A DNA stretch of 64,000 nucleotides from Halorussus limi. GTDB lineage: Archaea > Halobacteriota > Halobacteria > Halobacteriales > Haladaptataceae. Of this stretch, positions 9,371-20,177 are shown piece by piece. The stretch covers positions 310,001 through 374,000 of the forward strand of contig NZ_CP096659.1 of the NCBI RefSeq assembly GCF_023238205.1, given 5' to 3'. The translations under genes and the position numbers were made by a program. Position 1 is the first letter of the stretch, and every line of letters begins with the position of its first letter. The notes beneath the pieces are model-generated. The model was not told the origin of the DNA. It ran no database searches and worked only from the letters and a program-made list of their open reading frames with translations.

Positions 9371-9459
9371 GAGAAGACGGCCGGATAGTTCGTCGTCTGT
9401 CGAACACCGGTTCGACGCCTTCGGGTAGCTTTTTACGCTCGGAAACGGTTCCCCCGACC

Positions 9460-11718
<2,259 letters not shown>

Positions 11719-11800
11719 TCGGCCCCTAGCGGCCTCGGACCCGCTTTCGGTCGGGTCGAGAGGCGGGCGACGGAACTTCACGCACTGAAGCTCTCGGCAG

Positions 11801-11810
11801 GTTTTTATGG
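11801..11810 (+). promoter_or_regulatory. candidate TATA box for HTH/membrane-protein pair
   Basis: gtttttatgg lies about 30 bases before the GTG start at 11836, the spacing expected for a leaderless haloarchaeal transcript. Confidence 0.6.
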
Positions 11811-11835
11811 TCGTCCCGTAAGTGATTCGACAACA

Positions 11836-12180
11836 GTGAGTGAGGACTGCGACGTCGAGGACATCGCCGCGCTCCTCGAAGACGAGACCGTTCGCGACAT
11901 CCTCACAGCAACGAGCATCGAACCCATGTCAGCCAACGCACTGAGCGAACGATGCGGCGCATCGGAGCCGACCATCTACCGGCGTCTGGAGGACCTGCGA
12001 GCGTGCGACCTCGTCGAAGAGCGGACCAAACTCGACCCGACCGCGGGCCACCACCACAAGGTGTACTCGCCGCGACTGGAGCGCGTGACCGTCGAACTGA
12101 ACGAGGGGTCGCTCGCGCTCTCGGTGAAGCGCCGCGAGGACGTTGCCGACCGGTTCACCGACCTCGTGGAGGGGATGTGA
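11836..12180 (+). CDS. ArsR/TrmB-like winged-helix transcriptional regulator
   Basis: DNA-binding protein of 114 aa starting at GTG. Residues about 8-70 form a winged helix: LLEDETVRDILTAT, then a helix-turn-helix ALSERCGASEPTIYRRLEDL, then a wing around ERTKLDPTAGHHHKVYSPRL. The remainder (RVTVELNEGSLALSVKRRED) resembles the C-terminal part of haloarchaeal regulators paired with small membrane proteins. The next gene begins one base after its stop, so the two form an operon. A TATA box precedes the GTG. The ligand or target is unknown. Confidence 0.82.
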   Translation: MSEDCDVEDIAALLEDETVRDILTATSIEPMSANALSERCGASEPTIYRRLEDLRACDLVEERTKLDPTAGHHHKVYSPRLERVTVELNEGSLALSVKRREDVADRFTDLVEGM

Positions 12181-12181
12181 G

Positions 12182-12535
12182 ATGGCGATGTCGCCCGCGT
12201 CGCTCATCGGGACGGTGACGCCGCTCCAACTCACGCCGCCGGACGTGCCCGGTTGGGTCCGAATCGTCTCGCAGTCGATGAACCTCGTCGCGGCGTTCAT
12301 CGGCCTGCTCATCGCCTATCAGGCCTACCGGGGCTACCGGCGCAACGACAGCAGGCCCATGCTGTTCATCGCCATCGGTTTCGCGCTGACCGTCGGTCTC
12401 CCGTTCGTGCTGCTGGGTCCGATGCTGCTGTTCGGGGACAACCCCGCGGCGGTGTCGGCGTTCGTCATCCTCGGGAACGGCAGCACGCTGGTCGGTCTGG
12501 GCTGTATCCTCTACGCGCTCCGGATGCCGAGTTGA
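12182..12535 (+). CDS. three-helix membrane protein paired with HTH regulator (DUF7521-like)
   Basis: Hydrophobic protein of 117 aa with three predicted helices (about residues 30-47, 60-82 and 90-112) joined by the basic loop YQAYRGYRRNDSRP. It starts one base after the stop of the regulator gene. Similar HTH/three-helix pairs recur in haloarchaeal genomes, where the membrane partner has been given the DUF7521 name; I assign this by resemblance only. It may sense membrane state for the regulator, which is inference. Confidence 0.7.
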   Translation: MAMSPASLIGTVTPLQLTPPDVPGWVRIVSQSMNLVAAFIGLLIAYQAYRGYRRNDSRPMLFIAIGFALTVGLPFVLLGPMLLFGDNPAAVSAFVILGNGSTLVGLGCILYALRMPS

Positions 12536-12638
12536 GCGCGCCGGGGGAGTCGGACCCGAGTCGGCGCTCGTCTCGCGCTCTATCGTCGTTTCGTAACGCG
12601 CCCCGAAGAGTATCGTCGCTCTATCGGCGAGGACGAGA

Positions 12639-12800
12639 CTACTCGTTGGCGTCGTCGGAGTAGCGGACGCTCGCGCTCATCATCTCGCGCGGACTCGGCG
12701 CGTCAGGGTCCGGTGACGGCGGGGATGCGGATAGGTAGAGCCCACTCATTCCGAAGACCAACATCACGAGGCTCACGAGGATGAAGTAGCCCACCGTCAT
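12639..12800 (-). CDS. small single-helix membrane protein
   Basis: A 53-residue ORF beginning MTVGYFILVSLVMLVFGMSG, one transmembrane helix followed by a Pro/Ser-rich, acidic cytoplasmic or external tail ending YSDDANE. Support comes from a palindromic TATA-like box (gtattaatac, 12831-12840) upstream and from high GC at third codon positions. No family recognised. It is convergent with the HTH/membrane pair. Confidence 0.6.
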   Translation of the reverse strand: MTVGYFILVSLVMLVFGMSGLYLSASPPSPDPDAPSPREMMSASVRYSDDANE

Positions 12801-12830
12801 CGTAGTAGTGTGATTTTCTGGGTGAATAGA

Positions 12831-12840
12831 GTATTAATAC
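12831..12840 (-). promoter_or_regulatory. candidate TATA box for the 53-aa membrane protein
   Basis: gtattaatac, about 31-40 bases before the ATG at 12800, the only strongly AT-rich block between that gene and its right-hand neighbour's stop. It would place the transcript start a few bases before the ATG. Confidence 0.5.
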
Positions 12841-13014
12841 CCCCTGATCGTTCCGTCGAGTTCCAACCGGCGGAGCGACACGACAGTTATCTCGTGCTCA
12901 ATCCGCGCCCTGTATTGCGGACGTTACAGTGACGGTAGCAAGAAACCGCTCTGCGAACTACTGAGTGAACATACGTATATTTCTTAGAAACAGAAATACA
13001 ATTGTTTTCCCACC

Positions 13015-14535
13015 CTATTTCGTTCCGACGGCGCGGAGACGGCCGTCCGACGCGCCGACGAAGACACGGCCGCCGGAGACCGCGGGCGACGAGTCGACGT
13101 AGGGACCGCCGTCCCGGTCGCTCTCGAAGCCGATTCGCCACAGGGTCTCGCCGTCGGTCGTCACCGCAGAGAGGCCGTTTCCGTTCCCGACGTAGACCGC
13201 GCCATCGGCCACGGCGGGCGACGAGCGAGTGTCGGTCCGGAACTCGGCGGTCCACTCGCGTTCGCCGCTGGCGGCGTCGATGGCGTAGAGGCGACCCCGA
13301 TTCCGGCCCGAGCAGTTCGAGTCGGGACCCTCCGCGTCGCTCGTCGTCGTGGCGCCGCTCTCGGTCCTGTCGTCGGTCGTCTCGCCGCTCCCTGTCGTCC
13401 CGCCGCCGTCTTCGGTCTCCGTCGAGACGCCGCCGCCCCCGCCGAACGCGCAGACGCGCGTCGAGGACGCCGCGACGTACACCGTCCCATCGGCGACGGC
13501 GGGCGAGGTCCGGAGGCTGATGTCCTCGATACCGGCGCTCCAGACCGTCTCGCCGGTCGCGGCGTCGAGGGCGAACAGTTTCGCCGGGGGACCGCCCTCG
13601 CCGCCGGACGACGGCGCGCCGTAGTAGACCGTGCCGTCCGCGACTGCGGGCGAGGACTGCGGGTGGGCGGCAATCTCGCGCGACCACGCGACCGACCCCG
13701 AGTCGGCGTCGAGCGCGTACACCGCCGACTCGCCGCCGAAGTAGACCCGGCCCCCGGCGACCGCAATCGACGACTCCACGTTCTCCTTCTCGCCGAAGTC
13801 GTCGTAGCGCCACCGCTCGTCGCCGGTCTCGGCGTCGAGCGCGAGGACCGCGCAGGACTCGAACTTCTCCTCGTCGTCCTCGCCGCTGACCACCATCGGA
13901 CCGTCGCCGACGGTTCCGACGTAGACCGTGCCGTCCGCGACGGCGGGCGAGGACGACCCGAACCGGTGGCCGACGTCGTTCGCCCACACCTGCTCGCCGG
14001 TCTCGGCGTCCACCGCGTAGAACGTCTTGCCCCACGTGCCGACGTAGAGTCGACCGTCGGCGACCGCAGGGGCCGAGTTCGCGTAGCCGGCCGGTTCGAA
14101 GCGCCACACGGACTCGCCGGTCTCGGCGTCCACGGCGTGGAGGTAGCCGGGGCCGCCGCTGCCCGGCGCGTAAACCGTACCGTCGGCGACCACGGGCGAG
14201 GTGTTCATCGTCGGCGTCCCGGCGTCGAACCGCCACGCTATCGCGGCGTCCGCGCCGGGACCGCTGGCCGACCGCGCGTGGCCCGAGTTGCGGGCGTCGA
14301 ACCCGAACTGCGGCCACGCGGTCGCCGCGCCGGGCGACTCCTCGGCCGCGTCCTCGGTCGCCTGCCCGTCGTCGGCCGTCGGTCCGTCGTCGGTCGTCGT
14401 CTCGGTGACACCGGTCGTCGGTTCGGACCCCGTGCCCGAGAGGCATCCCGAGAGTCCGGCCGTTCCGGCGAGGAGACCGGCGGTCGCGAGGAACCGCCGC
14501 CGCGTCGAGTCGTCAGAGTCGGAGGGAGTGGTCAT
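13015..14535 (-). CDS. PQQ-type beta-propeller Tat lipoprotein
   Basis: Secreted protein of 506 aa. The start at 14535 gives a signal with the twin-arginine motif DSTRRRFLATAG, a hydrophobic core and lipobox GLSGC, so it is probably anchored outside the cell. After a Thr/Asp/Glu-rich linker (to about residue 80), repeats of about 40-50 residues carry the PQQ-propeller signature SPAVADGTVYVG followed by LYAVDAETG-like strands and W. A Thr/Ser/Gly-rich insert sits near residues 360-400. Homologues are often called PQQ-binding-like, but no cofactor site or enzyme activity can be claimed. Divergent from the 14730 gene. Confidence 0.85.
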   Translation of the reverse strand: MTTPSDSDDSTRRRFLATAGLLAGTAGLSGCLSGTGSEPTTGVTETTTDDGPTADDGQATEDAAEESPGAATAWPQFGFDARNSGHARSASGPGADAAIAWRFDAGTPTMNTSPVVADGTVYAPGSGGPGYLHAVDAETGESVWRFEPAGYANSAPAVADGRLYVGTWGKTFYAVDAETGEQVWANDVGHRFGSSSPAVADGTVYVGTVGDGPMVVSGEDDEEKFESCAVLALDAETGDERWRYDDFGEKENVESSIAVAGGRVYFGGESAVYALDADSGSVAWSREIAAHPQSSPAVADGTVYYGAPSSGGEGGPPAKLFALDAATGETVWSAGIEDISLRTSPAVADGTVYVAASSTRVCAFGGGGGVSTETEDGGGTTGSGETTDDRTESGATTTSDAEGPDSNCSGRNRGRLYAIDAASGEREWTAEFRTDTRSSPAVADGAVYVGNGNGLSAVTTDGETLWRIGFESDRDGGPYVDSSPAVSGGRVFVGASDGRLRAVGTK

Positions 14536-14729
14536 CGGTTCGACTCGTGTCAGCCGACCCATTAGTAATCACCGGAGGCTCAAACGAGCGTTGTACGTAC
14601 CGACCCGCCGCGAGGGTTCGGCCCGCCGATGCGCCGTTGACGCCGCTTCCCGCCGACGCGTCCACCAAAGAAAGCGACGCGGACCGACGGAGACAGTACC
14701 TTCAATTATCGCGCGACGGAGTACCAACC

Positions 14730-15704
14730 ATGGAACACAGCACAGAGCGCGTCACGCTCGCGCGCCTCCCGTCGGGCGTCGAAATCGAGACGACGGTCCA
14801 CGCCTACGACGGCGACGCCGACGGGCCGACGGTCTACGTGCAGGCCGCACAGCACGGCCGGGAGATAAACGGGACCGAGACCCTGCGCCGGGTCCACGAC
14901 CGACTGACCGCGGGCGAAATCGAACTCGCGGGTCGCGTCGTGGTCCCGGTCGCCGACCCCCTCACGTTCGACCGGGTGTCGTACACCACGCCCGAGCAGT
15001 TGGACAGCGTCAACCCGAACATGAACCGGGTGTGGCCCGGCGACCCCGACGGCACCGTCCACGAGCGCATGGCCGCGGCGCTCTGGGAGTACGTAGAGGA
15101 CGCCGACGCCGTGGTGGACCTCCACACCGGGAGCGCCGACATGCTGACCCACGTCGTGTTCATGGAGGGCCACGAGGAGTCCCGCGCCCTCGCGGAGGCG
15201 TTCGGCACCGACCTCCTGCTCTCGGAAGAGGCGGGCGAGGACGCCGACGCCGAGTGGGCGAAGCGGGACTTCGACGGGAAACTCCGGGTGGCGGCGACCC
15301 GCGAGGGCATCCCGACCATCACGCCCGAACTCGCGCACAACAAGCAACTCGTGGAGGACGCCGTCGAGGCGGGCGTCGCGGGCACGCTGGCGGTCCTCAG
15401 ACATCTCGACGTACTCGACGGCGACCCGGACGCCGACGGCGAGCGCCGGGTGGCGCGCAACCACCTCGGCCGGGTCACGGCCGACGACGCGGGCCTGTTC
15501 CGGGTGGACCCCGACCGCGAGGTCGGCCAGCGGGTCGAACCCGGCGAACGCGTCGGCACGCTCTACGACCCGACGACCTACGAGGTGTTACAGGAGGCCG
15601 AGACCGACCGCGCGGGAGTCCTCTACTCGCTGACGCGAGAGGCGACCGTCTCGGCGGGCGAGACGCTGTTGAGCGTCGCTCTCCCCAGAGACGGACGGGA
15701 GTAA
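14730..15704 (+). CDS. succinylglutamate desuccinylase/aspartoacylase-family hydrolase
   Basis: Zinc-dependent deacylase-type protein of 324 aa (M14-like AstE/AspA fold). Metal-binding features are AAQHGREINGTETLRRV (His and Glu) and VVDLHTG (His). The motif NPNMNRVWPGDPDG and the C-terminal TPELAHNKQLVEDAVEAG match the family, followed by a beta-domain from about residue 245. An AT-rich box (ttcaattatc, about 14701-14710) precedes the ATG at leaderless spacing. Natural substrate unknown; family members remove acyl groups from amino acids. Single gene, divergent from the propeller gene. Confidence 0.85.
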   Translation: MEHSTERVTLARLPSGVEIETTVHAYDGDADGPTVYVQAAQHGREINGTETLRRVHDRLTAGEIELAGRVVVPVADPLTFDRVSYTTPEQLDSVNPNMNRVWPGDPDGTVHERMAAALWEYVEDADAVVDLHTGSADMLTHVVFMEGHEESRALAEAFGTDLLLSEEAGEDADAEWAKRDFDGKLRVAATREGIPTITPELAHNKQLVEDAVEAGVAGTLAVLRHLDVLDGDPDADGERRVARNHLGRVTADDAGLFRVDPDREVGQRVEPGERVGTLYDPTTYEVLQEAETDRAGVLYSLTREATVSAGETLLSVALPRDGRE

Positions 15705-15795
15705 CGTCGACGAGAAGCAGCGAGTCCGGACGAGTCGCAGTCGCGGTTCCGGAACGGGTGACGAGAAACGGGGACGCCGAATCGGTTCTCCGTCC

Positions 15796-16056
15796 TCACG
15801 TTCGCGCCGTGACGTACAGCACGGGCGCGATGACGAGGAGCGCGATGCCGAGGAACTTGAACGGCAGCGGTGCCATGCTCGCCGGGGTCACGACGAACAG
15901 CAGTCCGAACGTGATGGCGTTCAGCGACAGCACCTTGCGCGAGCCGAGCGGGATTGCCGCCAACACCGACAGGACGAACAGGAACACGAATACCTGCCCG
16001 AGGTTGTACTTGAGCAGGAAGTCGTCGATGAGGGGCAGTGGCGCGAACTCTAACAT
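15796..16056 (-). CDS. small three-helix membrane protein
   Basis: Hypothetical protein of 86 aa. Three hydrophobic segments (about 18-35, 43-60 and 65-83) with few charges, beginning MLEFAPLPLIDDFLLKY and ending YVTART. No family or motif recognised. It is preceded by an AT-rich stretch (ctcaaaactcaccccgaaatacccttta on the plus strand, split around 16060-16085), consistent with a promoter reading leftward. It is followed on the left by the convergent deacylase gene. Confidence 0.65.
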   Translation of the reverse strand: MLEFAPLPLIDDFLLKYNLGQVFVFLFVLSVLAAIPLGSRKVLSLNAITFGLLFVVTPASMAPLPFKFLGIALLVIAPVLYVTART

Positions 16057-16146
16057 CGTTACTCAAAACTCACCCCGAAATACCCTTTAAAGTTCCGCTA
16101 TACGCCGGTCGGCCGCCCGTTGGCCCCTCGGTCGAACCGGAAATCG

Positions 16147-16344
16147 CTAACTCGTGCCTTGCAGGTCGAGCGGTCGAATCCAGACGTACCAGATGACGAG
16201 GATGGCGGTCAGGTAGCCGCTAACCCACACTGCAGTCCCGAACGCCTCGTAGCCGATAGACGTGAAGGCGTACTTGAGGAACCCCGGAATCACGACGCCG
16301 GCCGCGAGCGCCAGACCGAACCGGAGTTTCTCGCCGCTTCCCAT
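16147..16344 (-). CDS. small two-helix membrane protein
   Basis: A 65-residue ORF from the ATG at 16344: MGSGEKLRFGLALAAGVVIP, a loop with KYAFTSIGYEAFG, then a second helix SGYLTAILVIWYVW and a short polar end. Longer in-frame versions to 16560 look non-coding (basic, low-complexity). No known family. It reads in the same direction as the 86-aa membrane protein 90 bases downstream, so the two might be co-transcribed. Confidence 0.6.
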   Translation of the reverse strand: MGSGEKLRFGLALAAGVVIPGFLKYAFTSIGYEAFGTAVWVSGYLTAILVIWYVWIRPLDLQGTS

Positions 16345-16825
16345 CACCGACCACCGCCGTTGCGTCGGGTCATGCGCGGCGCTACGGACTCGAAGAAGGT
16401 CAACTCCTCGGTTCGGGGCGAACCGCCGATTCGCTACCGGTCGCTCGTAGGACGGAATCCGAAAAGGGAAAGCGGGGGAACTGCGGGAAACGTCGCGGCG
16501 ACGACCGTTGGCTGGTTGGTTCGTGGCGTGCGAGGCGAGTCGATGACAGGTGCCGTTCACGGCGGCGTTCGACGCGGCGGACGGGACAGCACGCCACGTT
16601 TCGAGCGATTCGCCGAGGTGTCAAAAGCCTCGCTAATTGTTCGATATATCACTCAATAGCAGTACCCGTCCGCGGGAGACTGTCAGCGGTGGCGGTCGAC
16701 CGACTCCGTCCCTCGGGTGAATACCTCCGAACCTGCGACCAGTCACCGGACCGATACCGGCGACGTAGAATCACGGCCCGCCGCGGAGGAGCGGCGCTGT
16801 TTCGGTGTCACGAACCGACGGGCGG
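16345..16825. other. gene-free stretch
   Basis: No credible coding region was found. The open frames here are arginine- and serine-rich products of GC-rich DNA. An AT-rich patch (gctaattgttcgatatatcactcaatagc, split around 16632-16660) could be a promoter, but no gene of matching direction starts nearby. Confidence 0.5.
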
Positions 16826-17158
16826 TCAGCGGTCGTCGTCGGAGTCGGTCTCGGAGCGTGGCGTATCGACCGACTCCGTCTTCTCGATTCGCCAGTAGAC
16901 GTACTGGGTCACGAACGGCGGAAAGTTGTCGTGGCCGCACGCCCGACACTCGAAGCCGACCTCCTCGTCTACGTCCTCCGGGAAGACGTATCCGCACTCG
17001 TTCTGACAGTCGGTGCCGCCGAACGCGACGGTGAACACATCCCGCATCTCGTCGCGGTGGGCTTCGAGGTGGGCTTCGGCGTTCGCTTTCACCGCGTCGA
17101 CGCTCTCGCTGACGACGAGTTCGTCACAGTAGGCGCACTCGAATCGAAAGCCGCTCAC
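16826..17158 (-). CDS. zinc-finger protein, partner of HalOD1 gene
   Basis: Protein of 110 aa with two likely zinc sites. The first is C2H2-like (FECAYCDELV, then His30 and His34 in AEAHLEAHRDEM). The second is a four-cysteine ribbon (TDCQNECGYVF and FECRACGHDNFPPF). A hydrophilic tail ends in DSDDDR. It starts at a GTG that overlaps the TGA of the upstream HalOD1 gene by four bases, so the two are co-translated. No family name recognised; a regulatory or nucleic-acid-binding role is inferred from the fingers. Confidence 0.7.
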   Translation of the reverse strand: MSGFRFECAYCDELVVSESVDAVKANAEAHLEAHRDEMRDVFTVAFGGTDCQNECGYVFPEDVDEEVGFECRACGHDNFPPFVTQYVYWRIEKTESVDTPRSETDSDDDR

Positions 17159-17430
17159 TCGTCTTCACCCGGACTGACGGCGACGCTTCCGTCGCTCTCG
17201 ACTCGAATCCGCCACGGACCGTACGCGAACTCGACGTGTCCGTCGCAGTTCCGGAGGTTGGAGCCCCGGCCGGGCGCGAAGAGGTCGTCCAGCGCCTCCA
17301 AGTCCACAACTTCGTAAAGCGGCGGATGCAGGTCCGTCGGGTCCGTACCGTTTCGTTCCGAAATTTTTGTAATTATTTTTTCACTTATTGGCCGTGGCTC
17401 GTCGCACATCTGGCCGAGTGATTCGGACAC
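17155..17430 (-). CDS. HalOD1 output-domain protein
   Basis: Small haloarchaeal signalling-output domain (91 aa from GTG at 17430; 84 aa from the ATG at 17409). The pattern ISEKIITKISERNGTDPTDL and HPPLYEVVDLEALDDLF followed by a beta-rich C-terminus with the YGPWRIRV strand is characteristic of HalOD1. The domain usually ends two-component or stand-alone haloarchaeal regulators; its biochemistry is unknown. A TATA-like block (aaaatatgg on the plus strand, 17437-17446) fits a transcript starting near 17410-17415, favouring the ATG. It overlaps the zinc-finger gene. Confidence 0.8.
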   Translation of the reverse strand: MSESLGQMCDEPRPISEKIITKISERNGTDPTDLHPPLYEVVDLEALDDLFAPGRGSNLRNCDGHVEFAYGPWRIRVESDGSVAVSPGEDE

Positions 17431-17584
17431 AGACGCAAAAATATGGCGGAACGTATATCTTCCCGTCCTAAAAAGCCAAACTTTACTGCTATTCTGTCAC
17501 CTGCATAGCTTCTCGCCTCCTCGCCGTCAGACCCGTTACGAGCGCAGACGTATCGGCGGTGTAGAAACTCGGACAGTCGAACCA

Positions 17585-18058
17585 TCACTCGTCGCTGACG
17601 GACGTCCCGAAGTGGTTGAACGGTTGGTGGAGTTGGGTCTTCAACACGTCCGACCGGACGATGTCCAGACCCATCTCGCGGAGGGAGTCGGCGATTTCGG
17701 TGAGGTGGTCGGTGTCGGTCCCCACCGCCTCGACGTGGAGGTTCTCGGTCCCGGCGAGGAGTTCGCGGACTGCGACCACGCCCTCCTGTTCGAGGACGTC
17801 GTGGCCGAAGTTCTCGGGTTCGTCGGGGGCCGTGCAAGTGAACAGCACCCTGAGTTGGAAGCCGGCCTTCTCGTAGTCGAGCTGTGGGATGTACTTCTCG
17901 ATGATGCCCTCGTCCTCCAAGCGCGAGAGGCGGTTGCGGACGGTGCTGGCCGTGATGTCCAACTCCTCGGCCATCTCCGTGCTGGTGCTGTTGCGCGCGT
18001 CCTGCTGGAGATAGTAGAGGATGCCCTTGTCCACCTCGTCGAGTTCGTAGGTGTCCAT
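17585..18058 (-). CDS. Lrp/AsnC-family transcriptional regulator
   Basis: Protein of 157 aa. Residues 5-60 form the winged HTH (ILYYLQQDARNSTSTEMAEEL then DITASTVRNRLSRLEDEGII). Residues about 70-140 form the RAM-type effector domain (FQLRVLFTCTAPDEPE, VAVRELLAGTENLHVEAVG). Members bind small effectors, often amino acids, and act as DNA-binding oligomers. A TATA-like CTTAAACGG sits 24-32 bases before the ATG on the coding strand, and a near-palindrome (taccggccgta, about 18068-18078) lies between them and might be an autoregulatory site. Confidence 0.88.
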   Translation of the reverse strand: MDTYELDEVDKGILYYLQQDARNSTSTEMAEELDITASTVRNRLSRLEDEGIIEKYIPQLDYEKAGFQLRVLFTCTAPDEPENFGHDVLEQEGVVAVRELLAGTENLHVEAVGTDTDHLTEIADSLREMGLDIVRSDVLKTQLHQPFNHFGTSVSDE

Positions 18059-18181
18059 GTGGGGGGCTACCGGCCGTACCGTTTAAGTCCGTTCTGACTC
18101 GCTGGTGAGTCCGTCCGAGACCCAAGCCGTCTCCGAGACTGCAAACAGTGGCCGAGTCCGACGACAGGCCGTCGGCGCAAG

Positions 18182-18955
18182 CTACAACAGCGCGTCCACG
18201 TCGGCCACCGAGTCGAGGACGTGGTCGGGAGAGACCGGCGAGGACGCCGCGTCCGCCCGCGTCGTGACGCCCGTGAGGACCAGCGCGGTCGTCAGGCCCG
18301 CGTTCTCGCCGAGCGCGATGTCGGTGTCGAGTCGGTCACCGACGACGAGGACCTCTTCGTTGCGTCCGACCACCCGCGATTCGACCGCCTCGGCGGCGGT
18401 CCGGCCGGGCTTTCCGAGCGTCGCGTCCGGCTTGCGGTCAGCGGCCTCGGCCAGCGCCGCGACGATGGCACCCGACCCCGGCACCGGGCGGTCGGGCGCG
18501 GGAATCGTCCGGTCGGGGTCCGAGGCCACGAAGGCCGCGCCGTCGAGCGCCCAGAGCGCGTCCCTGAGTCGGTCGTAGGTGAACTCGCGGTCGATGGAGG
18601 CGACGACCACCTCGGCGCGGTCTGGGTCGGTCACCAGCGGTACGCCCCGGGCGGCCAGCATCTCGCGCAGGCCCGCCTCGCCGAGCAGGTAGGTCGCCGC
18701 GCCGGGGTACTCGGCGGCCACGTAGTCGGCGGTCAGCGACCCCGACGTCACCACGTCGTTGGGACCGACCGCGAAGCCGAGGTCCGCGAGTCGGGCGGCG
18801 TAGTCCGCGGGCGTCTCCGTCGGATTGTTCGAGAGCAACAGGAGGTCCACGCCGCGCTCGCGGAGGCGGTCCACGGTCGCTATCGCTCCCGGTACGGGTT
18901 CGTCGCCCCGGACTAGCGTCCCGTCCACGTCAAGGACGACGCTACGGACCGTCAT
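18182..18955 (-). CDS. HAD-IIA family phosphatase (NagD/AraL-like)
   Basis: Cytoplasmic HAD hydrolase of 257 aa. Motif I is VLDVDGTLVRG near the N-terminus, motif II is LLLLSNNPTETP, the lysine motif is GKPGRTAAEA, and motif IV is VVGDRLDTDIALG. The cap domain lies between motifs II and III (about residues 70-185) as in HAD-IIA enzymes that hydrolyse small sugar or nucleoside phosphates, including 4-nitrophenyl phosphate in assays of the family. Substrate here unknown. It stands alone. Confidence 0.87.
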   Translation of the reverse strand: MTVRSVVLDVDGTLVRGDEPVPGAIATVDRLRERGVDLLLLSNNPTETPADYAARLADLGFAVGPNDVVTSGSLTADYVAAEYPGAATYLLGEAGLREMLAARGVPLVTDPDRAEVVVASIDREFTYDRLRDALWALDGAAFVASDPDRTIPAPDRPVPGSGAIVAALAEAADRKPDATLGKPGRTAAEAVESRVVGRNEEVLVVGDRLDTDIALGENAGLTTALVLTGVTTRADAASSPVSPDHVLDSVADVDALL

Positions 18956-19154
18956 CTGTCGCTCGCCCCCGCGATGGCGTCGGCCCTCGCCTCCGAGTCG
19001 TCGCGGCGACGGCAGGGCGTCTGGGTCTTCCCGGTGTCCATCGTCGGAGGGTTAGGCCTCGTTCGACTTGGATTTGTCCGCGGCCCCGCGATACTGTACG
19101 CCGAGAGACTACTCGACCACAAGACACTTCATACCCTCCTGTGAGTCTCCCGAT

Positions 19155-20177
19155 ATGAACCGCGAGACGATGCTGGCGGGCGGAATCGTCGCCGTCGTCG
19201 CGGTGTCGCTCGTCGCCGTCGCCGTGGTCCCCGGCGCGTTAGCCGAGACCGAATCCGACCCGGTTCGGCCCGGCCACCTCTCGATTCAAGAGGTCGCCAT
19301 CGCGCCCGGCGAGGTGTCGGGCGGTACCGCGACCCTGCAGGTCGACACGCGCCTCGCGCACTCGGACGGAACGTCCGAGAACGTCACGGTCCGCGTCCGG
19401 GCGGTCCACCTCGACTCCGGACTGGTCGAGACGACGAGCGAGACCGCGGTCCCGACCATCACCGGCGAGCGAGAGGTCTCGGTCGTCCAGAACCTCTCGG
19501 TCGAACGGTCGGGTGGCTACCGAATCGAGACCGTCGTCTACCGCGACGGCGCGCGCATCGCTCAGGGGAGCAAGGAGGTCCGGGGCGTCGGCACGCTCAC
19601 GCCCGAGTACGCCCGGACCAGCGTCCGGTTCCACTGGCGCGGCGGCGACGGACACCCGCCCGTCGAGTACACCGTGAAGAACGCGGAGAGCGACCGGGTG
19701 ACGCTCGACGTGTCGACGTACCTGACCAACGAGGGCGACGCGGCGTCCGAGGAGTTGCGGGTCGTCTTCACCGCGCGACAGGCCGACTCGAACGTCGTCG
19801 CCGACCGGACCGCGGTCGCGGTCGGCACCGTCCGACCGGGTCGGACCGCGACCCCGAGCGTCGAACTGACGGTTCCCGACGGGTACAACTACTACCTCGA
19901 CGCGGTGCTGTGGAAGGACGGCGTCATCGTCGGGACGACCCGGAGCGTGGCGAACCTGAACCCGACCGAGACCGTCCGAGCGAACGAGACGGTCCGCGAA
20001 GTCGGCATCGAGGTCAGCGACTTCGAGGGCGACGGCAAGAACGGACGAGGAGCGCCCGAAACGACAGTCGAAGGAGGCTACGCGGCAGACTCCGCGGGCA
20101 GCGTCCCCGGTTTCGGCGTCGGAGCGGCCGCCGTCGCACTGGGCGGCGCGCTCTTGCTCGCACGGAGGCAATCATGA
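19155..20177 (+). CDS. PGF-CTERM surface protein
   Basis: Exported protein of 340 aa with an N-terminal signal peptide (helix about residues 7-28, ALAETES cleavage region). It has a repeated beta-sandwich-like body with four or more N-X-S/T sites and a C-terminal tripartite PGF-CTERM tail: PGFGVGAAAVALGGALLL plus RRQS. Such tails are recognised by archaeosortase A and replaced by a lipid anchor. The repeated strands (VTVRVRAVHLDSGLVETTS and later VVADRTAVAVGTVRPGR) resemble haloarchaeal DUF7490 proteins. Its stop overlaps the ATG of the next gene by four bases. Confidence 0.85.
   Translation: MNRETMLAGGIVAVVAVSLVAVAVVPGALAETESDPVRPGHLSIQEVAIAPGEVSGGTATLQVDTRLAHSDGTSENVTVRVRAVHLDSGLVETTSETAVPTITGEREVSVVQNLSVERSGGYRIETVVYRDGARIAQGSKEVRGVGTLTPEYARTSVRFHWRGGDGHPPVEYTVKNAESDRVTLDVSTYLTNEGDAASEELRVVFTARQADSNVVADRTAVAVGTVRPGRTATPSVELTVPDGYNYYLDAVLWKDGVIVGTTRSVANLNPTETVRANETVREVGIEVSDFEGDGKNGRGAPETTVEGGYAADSAGSVPGFGVGAAAVALGGALLLARRQS

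Noticed and set aside
8335-9459. A plus-strand frame that runs open into the malic enzyme and would give a fusion of 1127 codons
   Set aside because: The part before 9460 is the off-frame shadow of the M24-like gene and is arginine-rich; the malic enzyme has its own ATG.
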